64,000 nucleotides of DNA from Pseudarthrobacter raffinosi (GTDB lineage: Bacteria; Actinomycetota; Actinomycetes; Actinomycetales; Micrococcaceae), in NCBI RefSeq assembly GCF_023913735.1, contig NZ_JAMXBH010000021.1, positions 26,257 to 90,256 of the forward strand, in the 5' to 3' direction. A program made the translations under genes and the position numbers. Position 1 is the stretch's first letter. The number at the start of each line of letters is the position of its first letter. Below the pieces are notes generated by a model that worked only from the letters and a program-made list of their open reading frames with translations, made no database searches and was not told the origin of the DNA. Positions 52,767-61,004 of the stretch are shown here, piece by piece.

Positions 52767-54515
52767 CTAGGTGCGTGAGTCGGTAGTGGTTTGACGGTTC
52801 CGCAGGTTTGCACCGTGACGGCCCAGGGGCCGGTCTCCTTTTCCTGGACAGGGTGCCGGACTCTGGGCATTTTCTCGGGAGAGCCGGGAAGGATCCGTCG
52901 GGGCGCGGTTCGGTGGTGCAGGTTCGATTCCGGGACACCATCCCCGGCTCGGTTCAGGCGGTGGCGGTGCGGTAGCTGAAGAGTTTGAGCAGGTTGTGGC
53001 AGCCGGCCATCAACTTCCACTCCCCGGATGCCTTCTCCAGCCCGCGCAACAGGACATGCTTGCCCTGCCGCGTTTTGATCTGTCCGAAGACCGGTTCCAC
53101 GATGGCTTTGCGCCGGGCGTAGACCGCCCGGCCCTTCTTCGTTTTCAGTTTCCGGGCCATCCGCTCGGCCAGGGTCGCATCCGCCGGGATCCTGCCCCTG
53201 GGCGACTCCGGGACCGGGCGCCCGTGTGTCATCCGCCGGGTGGAAATGAAGAACTCCGTCGCGCCGTTGGCTTCGAGGTCTTTGACGTGTTTCAGGTTCG
53301 CCGCCGAGCAATACCCGGCATCGGCGCTCCACTTCCGGGGCATGGCGCCCAGGGTGTCCTGGGTGTTCTGGACCATCGGGACCAGTTGCCGCACGTCCAC
53401 CGCAGTGTTGTTCAACTCGGCGGCAACGATGACCTGGTGATCTTTATCAACGACGCCCTGGCCGTTGTAGCAGTAGTGGTAGGAACCGTCCGCGGTCTTC
53501 ATGATCCTCGCGTCGGGGTCGGTGAAGTTCCGCTGGGCCGTGGGCTTGGGGACCGCCGCGGCAGCGGCCGCTTCGCCCTTGCCGGAGACATCATCGTCAT
53601 CATCCCCGCGGGCCCGGGCTTTCGCCTCGGCCTCACGGCGGGCCTTCTGGGCGGCTTCGGCTTCGATAGAGGCCCGGGCAGTCTTCATGGCCTGGGCGCG
53701 CCGGGCCCGGTTGGCCAGCTCGGCGGGCAGCTCATCACCGCGTTTGCCCGGCCCGTAGCGGGCGTCCTCGGCCGCGTCCACGGTCTTCGCCTCCGCCATC
53801 AGGTCGCTGATCTCATCGGCCAACACCTTCTGTTTCGCGGTCAGCCGGGAATAGCTCATGGCCTTATGCCGGGAGGCGTTGGCCCGGACCTTCGTCCCGT
53901 CCAGTGCGACATGGCCCAGCGAGACCATGCCCGCGGCCCGGCAGAGTTCCAGCGCCTGGAGGAACACGTTGGCCAGGGCCGCGAGGTGGCGTTCACGGAA
54001 CCGCCCGATCGAGCGGAAATCCGGGGCCTGCTGGGCGCACAACCAACGGAACGCGACCACGTCCGTGCAGGCTCTTTCCAGTTCCCGCGAGGACCGCACC
54101 CCCACGCAGTACCCGTAAAGCACGATCCGCAGCATCAGCCGCGGATCATACGGCGGCTGGCCCTTGGCCTTGGCGTAGGAGGAGTAGAACCGGGTCAGAT
54201 CCAGTTCATCGTCCACAAGCTCGCCAATGAACCGGGCCAGATGACCCTGCGGCAACCACTCCTCCAGCGACGGCGGGACCAGCATCACCGCATCCGGTTC
54301 GAACGCCCTAAAGCGTTTCCTGGCCCCGCCATTGGCATCCATCGACACATCCGTGGGCTGCTCGACCCGCTCGACCAGGGACTCATCGAACAAACCATCC
54401 TGCGCGGAAGAACCAGTATCCATGCCCCCGATTCTCCCAGTCACCACCACCAGGCACCGGTCAATCCGTCGGCGTTTTAAAACCCGCACCCTGGTTACTG
54501 ACCCACGCACCTAGG
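52767..54515. mobile_element. IS1182-type insertion sequence bounded by CTAG
   Basis: The element ends are GTGCGTGAGTCGGTAG (from 52771) and the inverted copy GTGCGTGGGTCAGTAAC (ending at 54511), each outside flanked by CTAG (52767-52770 and 54512-54515). CTAG is either a 4-bp target duplication or part of the ends. One transposase gene is inside. It lies right after the TetR gene and right before the IS110-type element. Confidence 0.85.
52954..54423 (-). CDS. IS1182-family transposase
   Basis: This 489-residue DDE transposase starts with the DUF772 domain (LVPPSLEEWLPQGHLARFIGELVDD and PPYDPRLMLRIVLYGY). The catalytic region includes VALDGTKVRANAS, DPDARIMKTADG, SADAGYCSAANL and the C-terminal RKAIVEPVFGQIKTRQG, which holds the final Glu. 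A charged, Ala-rich coiled insert lies in the middle. Full length, no stop. The ATG at 54423 is preferred to one 29 codons earlier. Confidence 0.93.
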   Translation of the reverse strand: MDTGSSAQDGLFDESLVERVEQPTDVSMDANGGARKRFRAFEPDAVMLVPPSLEEWLPQGHLARFIGELVDDELDLTRFYSSYAKAKGQPPYDPRLMLRIVLYGYCVGVRSSRELERACTDVVAFRWLCAQQAPDFRSIGRFRERHLAALANVFLQALELCRAAGMVSLGHVALDGTKVRANASRHKAMSYSRLTAKQKVLADEISDLMAEAKTVDAAEDARYGPGKRGDELPAELANRARRAQAMKTARASIEAEAAQKARREAEAKARARGDDDDDVSGKGEAAAAAAVPKPTAQRNFTDPDARIMKTADGSYHYCYNGQGVVDKDHQVIVAAELNNTAVDVRQLVPMVQNTQDTLGAMPRKWSADAGYCSAANLKHVKDLEANGATEFFISTRRMTHGRPVPESPRGRIPADATLAERMARKLKTKKGRAVYARRKAIVEPVFGQIKTRQGKHVLLRGLEKASGEWKLMAGCHNLLKLFSYRTATA

Positions 54516-54610
54516 GACATCAGAGGACCCGGGGCCTCCAAATCAGTGTCGGCGAAGGGGAATCCGAAGGCATCCGGTTCCCGCCAGCATTTAGCCTTTC
54601 GTATCGCTGT

Positions 54611-54918
54611 TTAGACGATATGAGGTGAGGGTGGTTGGGTTTCCTGTCCGTCCGGGGCGGCCATTGTCGCCGGGCCGGTCCCGCGGCGCCGGCTTGATGC
54701 TGGCGGGTTTCCGTCGTGTTGGTGGGCGGCGCCGCGGGGCCTATTGCCCGGCGGAAATGTCCTTGTATCCGGACGGCAGGGGCCCGACTGCCGCTGGTGA
54801 GGGCCGGGGCCTTCTGTTTCACAGCGTCCGTGGGTTGCCAGTGAACAACCTCTTGGCTTGAGGCCTTCATGAGAGTTGCATTGGTAGTGCCACATGTGAG
54901 GTTTGGGAGGTCCCGGCT
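54611..54918 (+). ncRNA. Candidate bridge RNA region of the IS110-type element
   Basis: The long non-coding left end folds strongly. CCCGCGGCGCC (54680-54690) pairs perfectly with 54728-54738 around a 37-nt loop, and CGGCAG (54774-54779) pairs with CTGCCG (54788-54793). IS110-group elements are known to encode a bridge RNA in this position that guides target and donor choice. The RNA ends are not defined here. Confidence 0.45.
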
Positions 54919-56082
54919 ATGTTTCAGCATACGTTTATTGGGCTCGATGTTCACGCGGTTTCCGTTGTCGGCTGCGCCCTGAATCCTGACACCGGAGAAC
55001 TGGTCCGGATGCAGATGGACTCGGACCCGGCGGTCGTTTTGGATTGGGTCCGCCGCTTCGAGCCGCCGGTGAAGGCCGTGTACGAGTCGGGCCCGACCGG
55101 GTACGTCCTGGCCCGTTTCCTGCGGGAGGCCGGCGTTGACTGTGTGGTGGCTGCGTCCTCGAAGCTGCTGCGGGCACCGGGAGACAAGATTAAAACGGAC
55201 AAGCGAGACGCCCGGCTTTTGGCGGAAATGCTCGCTCTGGGCCAGGTTACGGAAGTGCGGGTCCCGACGCGGGAGCAGGAGGACCTGCGGGATTTGTCCC
55301 GGCTGCGGGCCACCGCGGCGAAGAACCTCGCCCATGCCCGCCAGCACGTGAACGCGATCCTGCTCCGCCACGGCATCCGCTACCCGAAGGAGACGAAGTG
55401 GACCCAGGAGCACCAAGCGTGGCTGCACCGGCAGCGTTTCGACTCCCCGGTGCTGCAGTTCACTTACGAGGACAACGTGGAACAGGCCGAACTGCTGGCC
55501 GCGCATCTCAAGCGCATCGACCAGCGCATCGCAGCGGTCGCCAGGGACTGCCGCTACACGCCGGTGATCGACGCGTTGATGTGCCTGCGCGGCATTCAGG
55601 TCACGACCGGGTTCGGGCTCGCCGTGGAGATCGGCGACTGGACACGCTTCACCGGGGCCACCATCGGCTCCTACGTGGGTCTCGTGCCCAGCGAGCAGTC
55701 CTCGGGTCAATCCCGGCACCAGGGCCCGATCACTAAGGCCGGGAGCAGATACGCACGCAAGCTCCTGGTGGAGGCAGCCTGGCAGCACCGGCGCCCCTAT
55801 GCCAGGCCGGGGCTGCGCCTGCTGCGGCAACTGGACCTGGTCGGCCCGGCCACCCGGATCCGGGCCGAGCAGCTGGACCTGGTCGGCCCGGCCACCCGGA
55901 TCCGGGCCCTGGAAGGCAACCACAGGCTCCACCACAAATGGGAAGTCTTCGATGCCCGCACGAAAAGATCCGTCACGGCCAACACCGCGATCGCCAGGGA
56001 ACTCGCCGGCTGGTGCTGGTCCCTGGCCGCACCCCTCCAGCAAGGCGAACACGGGCAGGGGGAGCGCATGAACGCGGCATAA
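54919..56082 (+). CDS. IS110-family transposase (DEDD recombinase)
   Basis: This 387-residue enzyme has a RuvC-like N-terminal domain with GLDVHAVSVVG (first Asp), YESGPTGYVL (Glu) and DKRDARLLAEML (the Asp pair). The C-terminal Tnp_20 domain holds LRGIQVTTGFGLAVEIGDW and the serine region PSEQSSGQSRHQGPITKAGS. Residues about 305-332 contain a tandem 14-residue duplication, LDLVGPATRIRA(E/L)(Q/E), at 55831-55866 and 55873-55908. It stays in frame, so the protein may still be active. Confidence 0.93.
   Translation: MFQHTFIGLDVHAVSVVGCALNPDTGELVRMQMDSDPAVVLDWVRRFEPPVKAVYESGPTGYVLARFLREAGVDCVVAASSKLLRAPGDKIKTDKRDARLLAEMLALGQVTEVRVPTREQEDLRDLSRLRATAAKNLAHARQHVNAILLRHGIRYPKETKWTQEHQAWLHRQRFDSPVLQFTYEDNVEQAELLAAHLKRIDQRIAAVARDCRYTPVIDALMCLRGIQVTTGFGLAVEIGDWTRFTGATIGSYVGLVPSEQSSGQSRHQGPITKAGSRYARKLLVEAAWQHRRPYARPGLRLLRQLDLVGPATRIRAEQLDLVGPATRIRALEGNHRLHHKWEVFDARTKRSVTANTAIARELAGWCWSLAAPLQQGEHGQGERMNAA
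55831..55914 (+). repeat. 42-bp in-frame tandem duplication in the IS110 transposase
   Basis: The 36-bp block 55831-55866 recurs exactly at 55873-55908 with a period of 42 bp, adding 14 residues to the C-terminal domain. Confidence 0.9.
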
Positions 56083-56203
56083 GAACGTGCCCTCCGGATG
56101 CGTGGCGGGCGTGACGTGGCAGCACTTTGGGGCTAACTCGAGACCCGACTATGAGCACACGGCCCATGGGGGCCGTTGACGCTCGATTTTAGACAGCGAT
56201 ACG

Positions 56204-56512
56204 CCCCAGCCGAACAATCGTCATGCGGTAACCCAACCCGCGAATATCAGTCTGACACTGCCAGTCGAATACAAGACTCGCCAGCACGACCGCCACACCC
56301 GGACGGCACCCCAACCAGCGGCCCCCACCAAAGAAGTTGGGAGCCGCTCATCACTGCCCCTTGACAATCCTTCCCACATATCAGACGGGGGGAGTACTCT
56401 GACGGTTATCATGGCCGGTCTGGCCGTGGCGACGAGGGTGTCGCAGCGCTGGGGTGCGCTAAAGGTATAAGCCCTGCCCCCGCCATGTCATTTGAATGGC
56501 AGGAGAACAAAA
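56204..56512. other. Spacer between the IS110-type element and the ferritin-like gene
   Basis: About 300 bp with no convincing gene. It must carry the promoter of the ferritin-like gene. An AGGAG ribosome binding site is at 56501-56505. Confidence 0.5.
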
Positions 56513-57454
56513 ATGTTCGATCAGAAATTCATTACCAACGCAATGGCCCGGAGCGCTGAAGACAGCCTCGATCGCCGCCGGCTGTTCAGGGCAGCCGGCG
56601 CAGCAGGGATCGGCGGCGCGGTGGCGCTGCTGTCTGCCACGTCTGCAGCCGCCGATGATGATCAAAATGGTGACGGCCCTGATGGACCCAGTGACTCGGC
56701 AATCCTGAACTTCGCACTGAACCTGGAATACCTTGAGGCCGAATTTTACCTTCGGGCGGTAACGGGCGCAGGTCTGGCCGGCAACCTTACGGACGGCAAG
56801 GGCAAAAAGGGCGGAGTAACCGGCGGCAGGCAGGTCCCGTTCACAGCCGGCAGCTTGGTCCGGAAGTACGCCGTGGAGATCGCGGCCGATGAAGAGGCGC
56901 ACGTCCGGTTCCTGCGCAGCGCCCTGGGTAAGGCCGCGGTGGCCCGCCCGCCGATCGACCTTGATGCAAGTTTCACCGCCGCCGCTCTCGCCGCCGGACT
57001 CATTAAGGCGGGCCAGACCTTCAGCCCGTTCACGGACGAGACCAGTTTCCTGCTCGGGGCGTTCATTTTTGAAGACGTCGGCGTCACCGCCTATAAGGGT
57101 GCTGCCCCGTTTATCGATAACAAGACCTATCTCGAGGCGGCCGCCGGCATACTTGCCGTGGAGGCCTATCATGCGGGCATCATCAGAACCACCATGTACG
57201 CCCGGGACCTGCAGGCACCGGCGCAGGCCATCTCGGACGCCCGCGACAGCCTGGACGGCACATCGGACCTTGACCAGGGAATCGGAACAGCCCAGGTCGC
57301 CAACCTCGTGCCAGCAGACGCCAACGCTCTCGCGTTCAGCCGCACCCCCGCGCAGGTCCTGAACATCGCCTACCTGACCCCGAAATCGGTCAAATCCGGC
57401 GGGTTCTTCCCCGACGGCGTCAACGGAAAACTCAACAGGAGCGGCGGCAGCTAA
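56513..57454 (+). CDS. Tat-exported ferritin-like domain protein
   Basis: This 313-residue protein has a twin-arginine signal (LDRRRLFRAAGAAGIGGAVALL, cleaved after SAAA). The Ferritin_2 helical domain follows (about 65-240) with metal-type Glu/His pairs: LNLEYLEAEFYLRA, IAADEEAHVRFL, IFEDVGVTAY and VEAYHAGIIR. Such exported proteins occur in stress operons of actinobacteria; metal or redox function is likely but not shown. Start at the ATG 56513, 8 bp after AGGAG. Confidence 0.88.
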   Translation: MFDQKFITNAMARSAEDSLDRRRLFRAAGAAGIGGAVALLSATSAAADDDQNGDGPDGPSDSAILNFALNLEYLEAEFYLRAVTGAGLAGNLTDGKGKKGGVTGGRQVPFTAGSLVRKYAVEIAADEEAHVRFLRSALGKAAVARPPIDLDASFTAAALAAGLIKAGQTFSPFTDETSFLLGAFIFEDVGVTAYKGAAPFIDNKTYLEAAAGILAVEAYHAGIIRTTMYARDLQAPAQAISDARDSLDGTSDLDQGIGTAQVANLVPADANALAFSRTPAQVLNIAYLTPKSVKSGGFFPDGVNGKLNRSGGS

Positions 57455-57822
57455 GGCGCATTTATCCTGAGGCGATAAGCCGCCGCGGAGGTCAAGAGCA
57501 TGTTTTCAAACGGGCAGCTGACCATGGGTCGCTGAGTCCTTTTCGTGTGGACGGCGTCGGCCGGGCACATCTGATGCGTCCGTCATCGGTCTCGGCTCGG
57601 AGATGTTCGACATCCTCATGTCCGCAACAGCGAGCACTGGAACAGCCAACCTCGACGACGAACTACGATCAGCTGGGTTTTGCCGGGCCGGGTTCGGAGG
57701 CCTTGCGAGGAAGTCGGGCAGGCCCTTGCTCTCCAGGAGGAGGTCCTGGAGCTGGTCAACCAGCGGGACTTTGTCGATACCGACCATCAGGGCCTCGATT
57801 CCGGTCCGCGTTCGGCAAGTGC
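57455..57822. other. Degenerate stretch between two genes
   Basis: No intact gene. One minus-strand frame (MVGIDKVPLVDQLQDLL region, about 57780) looks protein-like for 35 residues, but is open without a family. It is probably a gene relic beside the broken hydrolase. Confidence 0.4.
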
Positions 57823-58293
57823 CTATCTGGACAGGAACTGAATGAGGGTTTGATTCCATTCGTCGGGGTGGCTGACGTTGCATCCGTGGGGAGCTCCGGC
57901 GATGACGTGCAGTTCGCTGCCGGGAAGAGCCGCGTGGGTGCGCTGACCGGATCCTTCGTAGGATACGGTGGCGTCGCCGTCTCCGTGGAGCACGAGTGCC
58001 GGAACGGTTACCTTGGGCAGGTCCTCTCGGAAGTCGGTGCCGCCGAAGGCGGCCAAGCATGCGAGGGCTGCTTTTTTGTCCGCCTGCTTGCACAGTGCGA
58101 TGGCGTCCTGGCGCTGTTGTTCGCTGACTTTGAGTTCTGCGTTGACGGAGAAGAAATCGCAGGTGAATCCGTCACAGAAGTCGTCCTCGTCCTTGGTCAG
58201 GTCAGCGGCCATTTTCGCGGCCTCATCATGGGTCAGGGGCCCGTCGGGGTTGTCGCCGGTCTGCATCATGTAGGGCGGGACGGCGTGATGAAC
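57823..58293 (-). pseudogene. Alpha/beta hydrolase, 5'-truncated
   Basis: The part from VHHAVPPYMMQTGDNPDGPL to the stop matches the second half of chloroperoxidase-like hydrolases. The catalytic Asp is in ALVLHGDGDATV and the His is in AGAPHGCNVSHP. The first half with the nucleophile GxSxG is absent; upstream codons to 58395 are unrelated. It cannot be active. Confidence 0.82.
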
Positions 58294-58413
58294 CTGCGGT
58301 CCACAAGGCCGGGCAGTCCGTAAGGGCGGGGGTGACGAATAGCGTGCAGGGTAGTTTCCTGATGGGCGCGCCGTCCGGCGGGTGGAGGACAACATCCCTT
58401 GAAGGGGATTGTC

Positions 58414-58806
58414 ATGAGAACCATTACTCGTATTTGCTTCTTAGCCGCCGCCGTGTCGCTGGTGGGCATCACCGGGTGCGCAGCCCAGGGCGGGGACTCG
58501 TCCGCCCCGCCCGCAGCCAGTTCCGCTGCCCCGTCAGCTGAAGGATCAGCCCAGGCAGCTCAAGGGGTCATCACCATTAAGGATTTCAAGTATGAGGTTC
58601 CGGCGTCGGTGAAGCCGGGCGCGATGCTCACGGTGACGAACGCGGACAGCGCCCCGCACACCCTCACGGCCAAGGACAAGGGCGGATTCGACGTCGAAGT
58701 CCCGGGCGGCGGAACAGTGGTCTTCCAGGCACCGGATGCCCCCGGTGAGTACGAAATTGTCTGCACCTTCCATCCTCAGATGACCGGGACGCTGGTCGTG
58801 AAATGA
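58414..58806 (+). CDS. Cupredoxin-domain lipoprotein (plastocyanin-like) A
   Basis: This 130-residue protein has a lipoprotein signal with lipobox ITGC near residue 22 and an Ala/Ser-rich linker. The cupredoxin domain has type 1 copper ligands: His in SAPHTLT, then Cys, His and Met in VCTFHPQMTG. It probably carries electrons or copper at the membrane surface. The ATG at 58414 is 6 bp after AAGGGG. It overlaps the next gene by 4 bp. Confidence 0.9.
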   Translation: MRTITRICFLAAAVSLVGITGCAAQGGDSSAPPAASSAAPSAEGSAQAAQGVITIKDFKYEVPASVKPGAMLTVTNADSAPHTLTAKDKGGFDVEVPGGGTVVFQAPDAPGEYEIVCTFHPQMTGTLVVK

Positions 58807-59288
58807 ACCGGGAAATGAGTCGGCCGGAACTGAAGCCACGGGCACGTTCTCTGTGGGTGCTGCGTGTCGGCGTCGCGGCGGCTCTGGTGGTCAGCGCCGT
58901 CATCCATGTCCAGCTCGCCCCGGGTTATCAGCAGGCCGCGCCGGGCGGCATCGGGCAGGGCACGCTGTTTCTGGTCCAGGCCGGCGCCGCGGTCCTGGCA
59001 GCGGTGTTTGTGCTGCTTAAAGGTTCCCGTATTGCTTTCGCTGCCGCCGCGGTAATTGCGTTGTCGTCCCTGGCCGCGGTCATCCTTTACCGGTATGTCC
59101 AGGTCCCCGCCATCGGGCCGCTGCCTTCGATGTATGAACCGGTCTGGTACGCGGCAAAGACCATCACGGCCGTCGCCGAAGCAGCCGCCGGTGCGTTGGC
59201 GGTGGCCGGGTACGCCCTGCTGCAGAAAAACCGGCCCGGCTCACGGGTGACGTCACGGGGCCGCCGCCGCGGAACTTCTACCGCCTGA
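58803..59288 (+). CDS. Four-TM membrane protein next to the cupredoxin
   Basis: This 161-residue protein has four TM helices (about 20-40, 50-70, 77-95, 118-140), a His in the first (SAVIHVQLAPGYQ) and a short loop with PLPSMYEPVWY between helices 3 and 4. The start overlaps the cupredoxin stop (ATGA), so translation is coupled. No family is recognised; it may be the membrane partner of the copper protein. Confidence 0.8.
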   Translation: MNREMSRPELKPRARSLWVLRVGVAAALVVSAVIHVQLAPGYQQAAPGGIGQGTLFLVQAGAAVLAAVFVLLKGSRIAFAAAAVIALSSLAAVILYRYVQVPAIGPLPSMYEPVWYAAKTITAVAEAAAGALAVAGYALLQKNRPGSRVTSRGRRRGTSTA

Positions 59289-59466
59289 ACACGGCGGTGT
59301 CACTGCCTCCGGGAGTCCGCCGGGCGTTTCCCTCGCGTTAGCCTGCCCAAAAATATGTGGGCCGGGCCACGTTTTCACCCATCCTTGTCCGCTAGTGTTC
59401 CGAAGTACTGGTGTCCCCTCCCGGGGGCACCAACATCACACGCGCGTGTATGAGGAGATTTTTCAA

Positions 59467-60237
59467 ATGAATAAGACACTCCGCTATATGGCAGTCCCCA
59501 CCCTCGCTTTGGGCGCTCTGGTCCTCTCCGGTGCCCCCGCGATGGCCGCGGACCAGTCCTACCAGTCCATCCTGGGCCAACTCAACGGCAGCGCCGGCTC
59601 CGGCACTATCCAGCTCGATGTCACCGGCAACCAGGCCCACGTTGTCCTGAAGGTTTCGGGAATGCCCGCCACCTTCATGGACGCCCCGTACCCGCACGTC
59701 CAGCACATCCACGGCGGCAAGCAGGGCACCTGCCCGGACCCTTCCGCCGATAAGGACGGTGACCAGGTCATCTCCACCACCGAAGGCGACCCGTTCTACG
59801 GCCCCATCGTTACCACCCTCTCCACCAGTGGCGACACCAGCCCCGCAGCGGGCCTTGACCTCAAGGTAGGCGGCCAGGGTGCCGCGTACACCGTGGACCG
59901 TACGTTTGAACTCAATGCCGAGACCAAGGCCGCCCTGGAAGCAGGCACCGCGGTGGTTGTCGTCCACGGCCTTGACCCCGCCACCCTCAGCGCCAAGGGC
60001 CAGGCCGCGAAGAGCGACCTCGCACCGACCCTGCCCCTGGCCGCGACCTCCCCGGCCCTGTGCGGAACGTTGACGGCCGGTCAGATGAAGATGCCCGCAG
60101 GCGGGGCTGAGACCGGCGTCGCCGCCGAAACCGGCACCGACACCGGGGTCCTCGCCATCGGTTCGGGCCTGGCCTTGATCGCCCTCGCCGGCGGCGCCTA
60201 TGTGGTCCGCCGCCGCACCGCCGGCGCAGCAGCGTAA
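59467..60237 (+). CDS. Exported CHRD-like surface protein with C-terminal anchor
   Basis: This 256-residue protein has a Sec signal peptide (cut after APAMAA). A CHRD-like domain (about 30-200) follows, with GSGTIQLDVTGNQAHVVLKV and a His-rich site PHVQHIHGG. The end has a Gly/Thr stretch (MPAGGAETG, then VAAETGTDTG), a TM helix (LAIGSGLALIALAGGAYVV) and RRR, the layout of a sortase-anchored protein. The class F sortase gene is 24 bp downstream. MPAGGAETG or the ETG that follows is a candidate sorting signal. Confidence 0.85.
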   Translation: MNKTLRYMAVPTLALGALVLSGAPAMAADQSYQSILGQLNGSAGSGTIQLDVTGNQAHVVLKVSGMPATFMDAPYPHVQHIHGGKQGTCPDPSADKDGDQVISTTEGDPFYGPIVTTLSTSGDTSPAAGLDLKVGGQGAAYTVDRTFELNAETKAALEAGTAVVVVHGLDPATLSAKGQAAKSDLAPTLPLAATSPALCGTLTAGQMKMPAGGAETGVAAETGTDTGVLAIGSGLALIALAGGAYVVRRRTAGAAA

Positions 60238-60261
60238 GCCAGAGCTGACTGGATCACCACT

Positions 60262-60957
60262 GTGACACCCAAGAACCCCGGCCACCGCAAAGGCCCCCTG
60301 GCCGCCACGGCGGCCGGGGTTCTGCTCCTGCTCACCCTGGCCGGGTGTGCAGGGGGACCCGCCAGCACGCCGGACTCCGGACCGGCCCCTGCAACGTCCG
60401 CCTCATCCACGGCGGCGCCGAGCACTCCCGCGGCTCCGTTCACCCCGCCACCCGCTGCCCCTGCAGCGGCCCCGGCCGCACAGCAGCTTCCGCCGGTGCT
60501 GGGCGCTTCGGCTCCCGTCACCCTGGCTATTCCCTCGATCGGGGTCCGGACGGACCTTCTCCACCTGGGACTGGAGGAGAACGGCTCCCTGAAAGTACCG
60601 GAAGATACCGGCAAAGGCACACCTGGCAGCTGGTACGACGGCTCCCCCACCCCAGGGCAACGCGGCCCTTCAGTGATACTGGGCCACGTCAATGCCCTGG
60701 GCGGCAACAAGGGCGTCTTCGCCGACCTGCGCAAACTCACCCCCGGCGCAGAGATCAACGTTTCCCGGGCCGACGGCAGTACGGCCGTGTTCGCCGTTGA
60801 CCGGGGCGCGCTCTACCCGAAAAACGAATTCCCCACCGTCGAGGTCTACGGCAACACCGACGGCGCCGAAATCCGGCTGATCACGTGCGACGGCTACGAC
60901 CCCGCCACCGGCCTCTTCGATGACAACTACGTCATCTACGCAACACTCAAAGCCTGA
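60262..60957 (+). CDS. Class F sortase with lipoprotein signal
   Basis: This 231-residue sortase has a lipobox in TLAGCAGGP (Cys about 29) and a Pro/Ala/Ser-rich stalk to about 80. The core has His in LGHVNALGG, Cys in LITCDGYD and Arg in the IRLI region before it. Sortases are usually held by a TM helix, so a lipid anchor is unusual. It starts with a GTG. Its likely substrate is the CHRD protein encoded just before. Confidence 0.9.
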   Translation: MTPKNPGHRKGPLAATAAGVLLLLTLAGCAGGPASTPDSGPAPATSASSTAAPSTPAAPFTPPPAAPAAAPAAQQLPPVLGASAPVTLAIPSIGVRTDLLHLGLEENGSLKVPEDTGKGTPGSWYDGSPTPGQRGPSVILGHVNALGGNKGVFADLRKLTPGAEINVSRADGSTAVFAVDRGALYPKNEFPTVEVYGNTDGAEIRLITCDGYDPATGLFDDNYVIYATLKA

Positions 60958-61004
60958 CAACGGCCGCACACCCCGGACGGGGGGCGGTCAGGACGGAACG
61001 AGTA

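Larger units (their letters stand above)
54600..56203 (+). mobile_element. IS110-type insertion sequence with terminal inverted repeats
   Basis: CGTATCGCTGT at 54600-54610 is matched by its exact reverse complement at 56193-56203, and the match continues imperfectly inward. Between them lie a 300-bp non-coding left end, the transposase gene and a 120-bp right end. IS110-group elements often lack such repeats, while the IS1111 group has subterminal ones. Exact borders may extend a few bases. Confidence 0.75.

Noticed and set aside
52663..52950. Small genes in the left end of the IS1182-type element
   Set aside because: They lie between the inverted end and the transposase stop, and have no family or ribosome binding site.
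57506..58093. 195-codon minus-strand ORF as a gene
   Set aside because: It overlaps the truncated hydrolase in another frame, is Arg-rich and has no family support.
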